DNA of 36,874 nucleotides, from the NCBI GenBank assembly GCA_030695565.1, contig JAUYRZ010000057.1, positions 1 through 36,874 of the forward strand, written 5' to 3'. Positions 15,596 to 21,924 of the stretch are shown here, piece by piece. Under the pieces are notes generated by a model. It was not told where the DNA came from. It searched no databases and was given only the letters and a program-made list of their open reading frames with translations. The position numbers and the translations under genes were made by a program. The stretch is from Archangium sp. Lineage in GTDB: Bacteria > Myxococcota > Myxococcia > Myxococcales > Myxococcaceae. Within the stretch, counting starts at the first letter, position 1, and each line of letters starts with the position of its first letter.

Positions 15596-16851
15596 ACCGA
15601 CTTTCCTTTCTGGCGCTCGGGCTGCTCGCCGCCTGTCCTGCCCCTGAGCCGAGGCCGTGTGACTTCACGGTGGTGGGGAACATCTGCACCGTCGCCGGTG
15701 CGGGCACCAACGGGTACTCGGGTGACGATGGGCCGGCGTTGAAGGCCGAGCTGTCGTTGCCGCAAGACACGCTCACCGCGGCTGACGGCACCCTCTACGT
15801 GCTCGATTGGAACAACCACCGCATTCGCAAGGTGGGCGCCGACGGCATCATGCGCGCGGTGGCCGGGCGCGGAGAGCTGGGCGGTACACTCGATGATCCG
15901 GCCAACTCCGACTTCAATCACCCGACGGCGATGTTGTTCGACCCCGCGGGGAACATGCTGGTGGCCGCGTGGCACAACTCGAAGATCCGCAAGATCGATC
16001 TCTCGACCAACGCGATCGTCGACACCTGCGGTGACGGCCGGCGCGCGTACTTTGGTGACGGCAGCGCGGCGATCACCGCTGCGTTGGATCTGCCGGCCAG
16101 CCTGGCGTTCGACCCCCAGGGCAACCTGGTGATCATGGATCAGGCGAACATGGTGCTCCGGCAGATCGATCCTTCGGGCAACATCAGCCTGCGTGCGGGG
16201 CAGTGCGTGATCGACGCAGCGCCGCCCGCGGGGCCCGGTGCGTGTGCAAGTGGCGTCGCGCCGGTCGCCTGCCCGATGGCTTCTGGCAAGACCACCTGCG
16301 GCGTGCCTGCGGAGACCTGCAGCAAGCCGTGTACGCCCGGCTACTTCGGTGACGAAGGCCCTGCGAGCGCGATGCGCATCGCGCAGCCCTTCGGCCAGTC
16401 GGCAGATCCCGGTGGGCGCATGGTGTTCGATGCTGCGGGCAACCTGTACTTCGCCGACACCAGCAACGCGTTGATCCGGAAGATCGACACGCAGGGCAAC
16501 GTGCACCGGTTCGCGGGCGTGGCTCCGGTCGCGGGCGTGGCGCAGCGCGGGTTCTCGGGTGACGAGGGCCCGGCGACGTCGGCGCAGCTGAACAACCCGG
16601 TCGACCTGGCGCTGTCCGATGACGGCACGATGTACTTCACCGACACGTACAACCACTGCGTGCGGTCGATCGACCCGGCGGGCATCATTCACACGGTGGC
16701 TGGCACCTGCGGCACCGCGGGCACCACGGGTGATGACGGCCCGGCGAGCGCGGCGTTGCTCAAGCGTCCGTACGGTCTCGAGTGGACGAACGGGTCGTTG
16801 ACGATCAGCGACACCGGCAACAACCGAGTCCGCGTCATCAAGCTCAAGTGA
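15592..16851 (+). CDS. NHL-repeat beta-propeller lipoprotein (second of a tandem pair)
   Basis: A 419-residue lipoprotein with lipobox L-L-A-A-C. It has the same NHL architecture as its upstream neighbour: V-L-D-W-N-N-H-R-I-R-K-V, V-A-A-W-H-N-S-K-I-R-K-I, I-M-D-Q-A-N-M-V-L-R-Q-I, F-A-D-T-S-N-A-L-I-R-K-I, F-T-D-T-Y-N-H-C-V-R-S-I and I-S-D-T-G-N-N-R-V-R-V-I. The turns are of the form G-Y-S-G-D-D-G-P-A, typical of bacterial NHL proteins. A cysteine-rich insert of about 50 residues (G-A-C-A-S-G, V-A-C-P-M, T-T-C-G-V, E-T-C-S-K-P-C) sits between the third and fourth repeats and is absent from the paralogue. It overlaps the previous gene by ATGA and the next by GTGA, so translation is coupled. Confidence 0.87.
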   Translation: MNRLSFLALGLLAACPAPEPRPCDFTVVGNICTVAGAGTNGYSGDDGPALKAELSLPQDTLTAADGTLYVLDWNNHRIRKVGADGIMRAVAGRGELGGTLDDPANSDFNHPTAMLFDPAGNMLVAAWHNSKIRKIDLSTNAIVDTCGDGRRAYFGDGSAAITAALDLPASLAFDPQGNLVIMDQANMVLRQIDPSGNISLRAGQCVIDAAPPAGPGACASGVAPVACPMASGKTTCGVPAETCSKPCTPGYFGDEGPASAMRIAQPFGQSADPGGRMVFDAAGNLYFADTSNALIRKIDTQGNVHRFAGVAPVAGVAQRGFSGDEGPATSAQLNNPVDLALSDDGTMYFTDTYNHCVRSIDPAGIIHTVAGTCGTAGTTGDDGPASAALLKRPYGLEWTNGSLTISDTGNNRVRVIKLK

Positions 16852-17324
16852 ACAGCTCCAACTCAAACCTCGCTTCGCTCACCGGCTCCCTCTCCCCGAG
16901 GGGGAGAGGGCTGACGCTGCTCTTCCTCACGCTCTGCGCCTGCGAGCCAGCGCCCACCTTCCCAGCGGACTACCCGAAGTCCTTCGCCGAGGTGCGCAAC
17001 TGCCGGTCGAGCTCGGAACACGACTCGCACAACATCCGCATCCTCGCCTCGCCGAGCGCGTTGGCGCCCTACCAGAACCGTGACGCCGGCTTCCCGGTCG
17101 GCGCAACGCTGCTCAAAGAAGAGCGCGACTTCGGAGACGTGAGCTGCTCCGGCCCCGTGCTCCTGTGGACCTCGATGACCCTGCAAGCCGACGGAGGCTG
17201 GCACTGGCAATCGGTGAGCCCTGAGCGGCGCGTGCTGACCACGAACGAAGGCCGCTGCATCGGCTGCCACGCAGGCTGCGGTCAGTCACCCGACGGTTAC
17301 GAAGGAACGTGCGCGGTCCCTTGA
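16848..17324 (+). CDS. Cytochrome P460-like c-type heme lipoprotein
   Basis: A 158-residue exported protein. The GTG at 16848 overlaps the previous stop (GTGA), like the other junctions of this operon. The leader is long: 20 or so polar residues, including S-L-S-P-R-G-R-G-L encoded by the palindromic repeat, then L-T-L-L-F-L-T-L-C-A-C with a probable lipobox. The mature part resembles the cytochrome P460 fold: F-P-V-G-A-T-L-L-K-E-E, a strand P-V-L-L-W-T-S-M-T-L-Q-A-D-G-G-W-H-W, and a C-terminal heme c site C-I-G-C-H in E-G-R-C-I-G-C-H-A-G-C. Such proteins are periplasmic hemoproteins; some oxidise hydroxylamine, but most are uncharacterised. Being in an operon with three propeller lipoproteins is unusual. 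The start is the least certain part. Confidence 0.75.
   Translation: MNSSNSNLASLTGSLSPRGRGLTLLFLTLCACEPAPTFPADYPKSFAEVRNCRSSSEHDSHNIRILASPSALAPYQNRDAGFPVGATLLKEERDFGDVSCSGPVLLWTSMTLQADGGWHWQSVSPERRVLTTNEGRCIGCHAGCGQSPDGYEGTCAVP
16888..16910. repeat. Palindromic repeat, copy 3, inside a coding region
   Basis: Perfect 10-base arms CCCTCTCCCC (16888-16897) and GGGGAGAGGG (16901-16910) enclose a 3-base loop. It lies within the leader of the cytochrome P460-like gene and is read in frame as S-L-S-P-R-G-R-G. The right arm is also purine-rich enough to act as a ribosome site. Confidence 0.8.
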
Positions 17325-17388
17325 AGTGGGCCGTCGGCATCCCAGTCCCGGCGGTGCTGGTGCCCGGGGGCGGCGCTACCAGTCGTCG

Positions 17389-18432
17389 ATGCTCCGCTTC
17401 GCCTGTCTCTCGCTCCTGCTGGCCGGCTGCAAAGACAAGCCGGCACCGAACGCCCTCACGGATCCGTGCGCGAAGGTCAGGCAGCACTCCGGGCGGGAAG
17501 AGCTCGTCTGTACCGTCGACCTGATCGACGAGCCGCTGGCCGCGCTGCTCTCGAAGCGGCCCGACCGCGATGAAGTGCAGCTGCTCTTCACCACCACCGA
17601 CCCCTTCAAGCTGGCGAGCGCCGCGCGAGTCGCCTGGGTGCGCAGCGTGCTCATCTACCCTGAGCAGGGCTCCGCCTCGGCCGATCTGCGCCAGCTCCAC
17701 TCGCTGCGAGGGCTGCGAAGTCTGAACGTGCGCAGCGCCCTGGTGCGTGAAGTGGAAGACGCCTGGGCCTTCCCCGAGCTCACCACCCTGTACGCGGTCG
17801 AATCAGGCACGGTCGAGCTCACCGGAGCGCCCCGCACCTTGCGCGACCTGAGCGTGGGCCCGGTCATCGACGATCTGCGCCCTCTCGCCGCGCTGACTTC
17901 ACTCGAACAGCTCGAGCTGCCCGGCAAGCACCACCAGCTCGCGGGGCTCTCCTCGCTCGTTCGGCTCGAATCACTCTCCATCGTCGTCTCCGAGAAGGCC
18001 GAGCTCACCCCGTTCTCCCAACTGACGGCACTGCGTGAACTCTCGATTCGGGGGGCTTCGTTGCCCGCGCTGGCGGCCGCCACCGAGAAGCTGCCGCACC
18101 TGACGCGGTTGTTCCTCGACGGCGATGACCAGGCCGTCGACACGAAGGCGCTCGGCCGGCTCAGGCAGCTGCAGTTGCTCGACTTCGGTTCTCTACCGGT
18201 GACAGACCTCGCGCCTCTGCAGGCGCTGCCCGCCTTGAAGGAGCTCTCCTTGTGGAACGCGAAGGTGAAGGACCTCGAGGTGCTGCTGGCGTTCCCCGCG
18301 CTGGGGCGGGTGATGCTGCCCAAAGACACGCCCGACGCCGTGCGCACCGAGCTGCGCCGGCAACGCCCCACGTGGTTTCTGAGCTTCAGCGGAACGAGTG
18401 CAGCAGCCAGGGGATCAACCGGCCGTCGGTGA
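17389..18432 (+). CDS. Leucine-rich-repeat lipoprotein
   Basis: A 347-residue lipoprotein. The ATG at 17389 gives M-L-R-F-A-C-L-S-L-L-L-A-G-C with a clear lipobox (Cys14). After a region containing V-C-T-V-D-L the rest is leucine-rich repeats spaced about 22-24 residues apart: L-H-S-L-R-G-L-R-S-L-N-V, L-A-A-L-T-S-L-E-Q-L-E-L, L-S-S-L-V-R-L-E-S-L-S-I, F-S-Q-L-T-A-L-R-E-L-S-I, L-P-H-L-T-R-L-F-L and L-Q-A-L-P-A-L-K-E-L-S-L. This is the internalin/SDS22 style. It lies 64 bases after the P460-like gene on the same strand and may be the last gene of that operon. Its last 47 bases overlap the convergent hydrolase gene. Probably a surface protein-binding scaffold. Confidence 0.82.
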   Translation: MLRFACLSLLLAGCKDKPAPNALTDPCAKVRQHSGREELVCTVDLIDEPLAALLSKRPDRDEVQLLFTTTDPFKLASAARVAWVRSVLIYPEQGSASADLRQLHSLRGLRSLNVRSALVREVEDAWAFPELTTLYAVESGTVELTGAPRTLRDLSVGPVIDDLRPLAALTSLEQLELPGKHHQLAGLSSLVRLESLSIVVSEKAELTPFSQLTALRELSIRGASLPALAAATEKLPHLTRLFLDGDDQAVDTKALGRLRQLQLLDFGSLPVTDLAPLQALPALKELSLWNAKVKDLEVLLAFPALGRVMLPKDTPDAVRTELRRQRPTWFLSFSGTSAAARGSTGRR

Positions 18433-19174
18433 CGAGCTGCATGTGATCGAGGCGCTCCGACTGCACGCTCACCAGCGGCGCCTTGCGAATCGCCGGAGGC
18501 AGTTCGTCATACAGCCAGGGCAGCGAATCGAGCTGCACCGAAGGCCCCTGTTTGCGGAGCATCCACTCCGCGCGTTGCTGCGTGTCGTAGCCGACGAGCA
18601 CCAACTGCCGCGGGCCGGGTTGTCCATCGAGCCACTGCTTGAAGTCGCTCTCGTTGCCGTACATGCCGTCGATGAGCAGCACCTGGCCCACGTTCTCGTG
18701 GCCGAGCCAGCCGGCGATGGTGCGGTAGCCGCCGGAGTGGCCCACCAACACGATGGGTCCTCTGGGCCGCTTGAGCTTGAGCCGCTTCTCCACCGCGAGG
18801 ATCAGCTTCTCCAGGTCGGGCCAGAGCACGGGATCCGTTCGCCAGCTGCGCGCTTCAGGAATGATGAACAGCCCGTTGCGGCCCGAGTCGCGGAACTGCG
18901 CGGTGAGCTGGTGCTCACGCATCGCCTGGTCGACCGAGGTGAAGAAGCCGTGCAGGTAGATGACGGTGGCCGCGGTGTCGCTGCGGTACGAACGCGGTCG
19001 CCAGACGTGAACGGGCCCGTTCTCCTTGGTGCCGAAGCGAACGTGCTTGCCGTCGTCGAGCAGCTGCTCGACGTACTCGTTCTCGGTGGTGCGGCTGATC
19101 AGCTCGAGCGCGGGCGTGGTGGGCTCATCGCCATCGGGCGCCTGAGCCAGCACCAGGAGGAGCGTGACCAGCAC
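18386..19174 (-). CDS. Secreted alpha/beta hydrolase
   Basis: A 262-residue exported hydrolase. The GTG at 19174, two bases after the stop of the upstream gene, starts a short signal M-L-V-T-L-L-L-V-L-A-Q-A; no better start exists without overlapping that gene heavily. Fold motifs are V-I-Y-L-H-G-F-F-T (oxyanion strand), the nucleophile elbow V-L-V-G-H-S-G-G-Y, L-L-I-D-G-M-Y-G with a possible acid residue, and L-D-H-M-Q with the likely catalytic His. The substrate is unknown; the family includes esterases and peptidases. The tight spacing shows co-transcription with the gene at 19177. The 3' end overlaps the LRR lipoprotein gene. Confidence 0.82.
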   Translation of the reverse strand: MLVTLLLVLAQAPDGDEPTTPALELISRTTENEYVEQLLDDGKHVRFGTKENGPVHVWRPRSYRSDTAATVIYLHGFFTSVDQAMREHQLTAQFRDSGRNGLFIIPEARSWRTDPVLWPDLEKLILAVEKRLKLKRPRGPIVLVGHSGGYRTIAGWLGHENVGQVLLIDGMYGNESDFKQWLDGQPGPRQLVLVGYDTQQRAEWMLRKQGPSVQLDSLPWLYDELPPAIRKAPLVSVQSERLDHMQLVTDGRLIPWLLHSFR

Positions 19175-19176
19175 GG

Positions 19177-20319
19177 TTACTTCGCTGCTGCCTTCTTGGT
19201 GATCAGCATGTGCTTCGAGAGGTTCTTGTCGAGATAGCCGTAGCGGAAGGCGAGCGGCTTGGCGTCCTTCCACAGCTTCACGAAGTCGGCGTTGTAGTCA
19301 GGGCTGGCGCCGAGGAAAGACTCGGCGAACTTGCCGTAGGTCTCCTGCGAGAAGCCGGCCTTGGTGGCGAACTTCGGGGGAATGCCGGTCGAGTCGCTGA
19401 CCATGAACTGCATGTTCTCCAGCAGGTAGTTGCGGATGGTGGAGAACGCGTCGCGCCAGAGCAGGTAGCTGGCGGCCTTGGTCATCGCGACGATGGGCGA
19501 GCGGGCCTTGAGGTAGTTCTTCATGCCCTCGTCCTTGCCGAAGTGATCGTCGTCGAGGTTCTGCGCGAAGTGACGGTGCACGATGCGATCTTTCACGGGG
19601 TCGCCGCCCTTCTTCACGGCGATGAGCTCGAGGTTGTCGAACGCCTCCGAGAAATCGGGCGCCACCCAGACCCTGTTGAGCAGCTTCGCTTCTTTCTTCT
19701 GCAGCTCGTCGAGCTCGGTCTGGGCGAGGTAGCGAATGGAGCCGTCGGCGTTGGTCTTGAGGTACTTGAGGCTGATGGGCTCGTAGCCGTGCACCGCGAG
19801 CGCGATGAGGAAGAAGGCGAGCTGGCCGGGCACTTCGCCGCGCTGACCCTTCATCAGGTTCGCGGTCTTGGAGTCATTCGCGGTGAGCAGCCCCGACGAC
19901 GTCGAGCGGATCAGCGCGAGCGAGGCCTTGAGCTGCTTGGCGGTGATGCCCTTGATGCGGCGTGGATCGCCGGCGTGCTCGAGGGACATCGTGGTGATCT
20001 CTTTGGCCTCCGGGTAGGTGGTGAGCGCGCTGATCAAGTCACCCCCGCCGAACGGGTAGACCACGGTGGTGGGCAGGCCCGCGGGCTTGAGGCTCTGGAT
20101 GAACGGAGACGCCTCTTTGATCCACGTCGCGCGGTACAGGTCGGCGCGGCGGTGCAGTTCTTTGCAGTGATCTTCGACGATCTTCGCGTCCATGCCCTCG
20201 GGCAGCGCGGCGTCATTTCCACACGCGACCACGCGGTAGAGGATCTTCGCCTCTTCGGTGAAGTCGAGAGCGGGAGCGGGGGCCTGAGCAAGAATCGCCA
20301 ACAGCGGGAGAGCGAGCAT
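19177..20319 (-). CDS. Secreted protein of unknown function
   Basis: A 380-residue exported protein with a short signal M-L-A-L-P-L-L-A-I-L-A-Q-A-P. I do not recognise a named family. Visible landmarks are V-V-Y-P-F-G-G-G-D-L-I-S-A-L near residue 90, S-L-E-H-A-G-D-P-R, R-I-V-H-R-H-F-A-Q-N-L-D-D-D-H-F near the middle (rich in His and Asp, possibly a metal site), and a Lys-rich end. The ATG at 20319 was chosen because it begins the signal; the frame continues upstream only through low-complexity Ala/Arg codons antisense to the Gly-rich end of the next gene. It is co-transcribed with the hydrolase gene downstream. Confidence 0.72.
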   Translation of the reverse strand: MLALPLLAILAQAPAPALDFTEEAKILYRVVACGNDAALPEGMDAKIVEDHCKELHRRADLYRATWIKEASPFIQSLKPAGLPTTVVYPFGGGDLISALTTYPEAKEITTMSLEHAGDPRRIKGITAKQLKASLALIRSTSSGLLTANDSKTANLMKGQRGEVPGQLAFFLIALAVHGYEPISLKYLKTNADGSIRYLAQTELDELQKKEAKLLNRVWVAPDFSEAFDNLELIAVKKGGDPVKDRIVHRHFAQNLDDDHFGKDEGMKNYLKARSPIVAMTKAASYLLWRDAFSTIRNYLLENMQFMVSDSTGIPPKFATKAGFSQETYGKFAESFLGASPDYNADFVKLWKDAKPLAFRYGYLDKNLSKHMLITKKAAAK

Positions 20320-20340
20320 GGCCCGCGCGCTTAGCAGGTC

Positions 20341-20370
20341 CCCTCTCCCTTCGGGAGATTCGGGAGAGGG
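20341..20370. repeat. Palindromic repeat, copy 4
   Basis: Arms CCCTCTCCC (20341-20349) and GGGAGAGGG (20362-20370) flank a 12-base loop that itself contains a partial extra arm (CGGGAGATT). It is followed by TGAGG, so in reverse orientation it shares the CCTCA lead of copy 1. It sits in the gap between two minus-strand genes (20320-20416). Confidence 0.72.
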
Positions 20371-20416
20371 TGAGGCCATCGCGACCGGCGGACTCAAAGA
20401 ACTGAAGCGGAGAAGT

Positions 20417-21838
20417 TCAACGAGCCGAGCGCCGCCGGCGCCGCGCCAGCGCACCAAGCACCAACAACGCCAGCGACCCTTCGCCCCCGCTGCTGCAGCC
20501 GCAGCCACTGCTGCCACCCAGCTTCCCGCCACCACCGCCGGTGCCGGCATCGGCCTCCATCGTGCCTCCGCCCGAGCCGCCGCCAGCACCGCCACCCGAG
20601 CCGCCGCCGCTGCCGCCACCAGTCACTGCACCGCCGCCACCACCGGTCGAACCACCACCACCGCCGCCGATCGGCGGATCCCAGAAGACATCGATGGTCG
20701 TGGACACCACATCGATGCACTCACCCCCTGTGACCCGCTGATCATTCACGAAGTCCCACTCGACGAAACGCACCGACGAAATGGACCCCACGAACTGTCC
20801 GGTGGCTTCGTTCTGCGTGGCGGTGGTGACGATCGCGGAGCCCGCCTGCCCGAAGAAGTCCTTCGCGCAGGTTCCGGCAGAATCGCAGCCGGTCGACATG
20901 AGCGCGCACAGCTCGCAGTTCGCGTAGCGGGTCGAGCTGTTGAAGGTCCTCATCGCGGCCAGCGTCAGCCCGCCGCCGAAGTACGCCTCGAGCGTCAGCA
21001 CGTCGGTGCCGCCATCGGCCTGCACGGCCTCCCGCTCGCCAAAGGCCGTCTCGTCAGCCGCGACATACCCGCCGCGGATCACGCCCGAGGGCCAGTTGGT
21101 GATGACCGTACAGCCCGCATCGGGAAGGGTGACGACGCCCGCGTCTACCGGGGTCGTCCCGCCATCCCCCGGGGTGCCTGCGTCGACGGGCGGCTGCGTG
21201 CCGCACGGCACAATCACCGAAGAACCCTGCGGCGTCGGCCCGCTCACGATGAAGTCGTTCCCGTTCGAGTCGGTCTCCGTACAGCCATTGCCGATGCGGC
21301 TGACCGAGGTGGTCGGCGACGTATTGGCCGTGGGCCCGCCTTCACTACAATTCGCCGCGGTGCCGTAGCCCACCAGGTCTACGATGCTGGCCGAGCTGGG
21401 GCAGGTGCCGTTGAGCCCGGTCATCGAGTTCACCAGCGCGACCTTGCCCGCGGTGCCGCTCATCGCGGTGGCGCCGCTCACGTCGTGCGCCGGCAACGGA
21501 GCGCCCGTGCTGCCCGTGGCCATGCGCACCAACAGATATTGGCCGGGCTGCAAGGGGCCCGCGAAGGTCGCGAGGCTGGTGGGCTGCCAGCTGCCGCCGG
21601 TGTCGCTGGTGTACTGCACCGACCAACCCGAGACGTCGACGGGCGCCGTGCCGCGGTTGAACAGCTCGACGAAGTCGTGCCGGTAGGTGGCGCCGGTGCC
21701 GGCCGCACCGCCGTACACCTCGCTGATCACCACGCCGCTGGAGAGCGCGTCATGCCGGGCCACGAAACGTGCGGGCTTCGAGACTTCGGGAGTGCAGGCG
21801 AGGACGACACAGGCGAGGAGCCACGAGAACCGCTTCAT
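20417..21838 (-). CDS. Lamin-tail-domain surface protein with MYXO-CTERM sorting signal
   Basis: A 473-residue surface protein. The ATG at 21838 gives a signal with lipobox V-L-A-C (Cys15). An N-terminal lamin-tail (LTD) domain follows: V-V-I-S-E-V-Y-G-G-A-A-G, D-F-V-E-L-F-N-R-G, V-D-V-S-G-W-S-V-Q-Y, and L-Q-P-G-Q-Y-L-L-V, about residues 33-140. Then come a Pro/Gly/Asp linker, a second domain with several cysteines (N-C-E-L-C-A, G-C-D, G-T-C-A), a long Gly/Ser-rich linker (about 385-445), and a MYXO-CTERM tail: C-G-C-S-S-G-G at 446-452, a hydrophobic helix L-A-L-L-V-L-G-A-L-A and a final Arg cluster. That signal is found in Myxococcota and is thought to be processed by a myxosortase. Having both a lipobox and a MYXO-CTERM is noteworthy. 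It is divergent from the DNA ligase fusion gene. Confidence 0.87.
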   Translation of the reverse strand: MKRFSWLLACVVLACTPEVSKPARFVARHDALSSGVVISEVYGGAAGTGATYRHDFVELFNRGTAPVDVSGWSVQYTSDTGGSWQPTSLATFAGPLQPGQYLLVRMATGSTGAPLPAHDVSGATAMSGTAGKVALVNSMTGLNGTCPSSASIVDLVGYGTAANCSEGGPTANTSPTTSVSRIGNGCTETDSNGNDFIVSGPTPQGSSVIVPCGTQPPVDAGTPGDGGTTPVDAGVVTLPDAGCTVITNWPSGVIRGGYVAADETAFGEREAVQADGGTDVLTLEAYFGGGLTLAAMRTFNSSTRYANCELCALMSTGCDSAGTCAKDFFGQAGSAIVTTATQNEATGQFVGSISSVRFVEWDFVNDQRVTGGECIDVVSTTIDVFWDPPIGGGGGGSTGGGGGAVTGGGSGGGSGGGAGGGSGGGTMEADAGTGGGGGKLGGSSGCGCSSGGEGSLALLVLGALARRRRRSAR

Positions 21839-21924
21839 GCGCCCGTCCTTATGCACCTCGCTGGTTTCGATCAACTCGCGCCGAACGCACTGTCGCCACC
21901 TGGAGCGGCTGACTCTTCTTTGTC

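Noticed and set aside
20560-20680. Repetitive GC-rich stretch that looks like a tandem repeat or possible array
   Set aside because: It encodes the Gly/Ser linker of the MYXO-CTERM protein in frame; there are no regular spacers, so it is not a CRISPR array.
21839-21924. Promoter pair in the divergent gap before the ligase fusion gene
   Set aside because: A TTGATC and a CATAAG can be found on the minus strand, but the spacing is poor and the -10 would overlap the ribosome site; not supportable.
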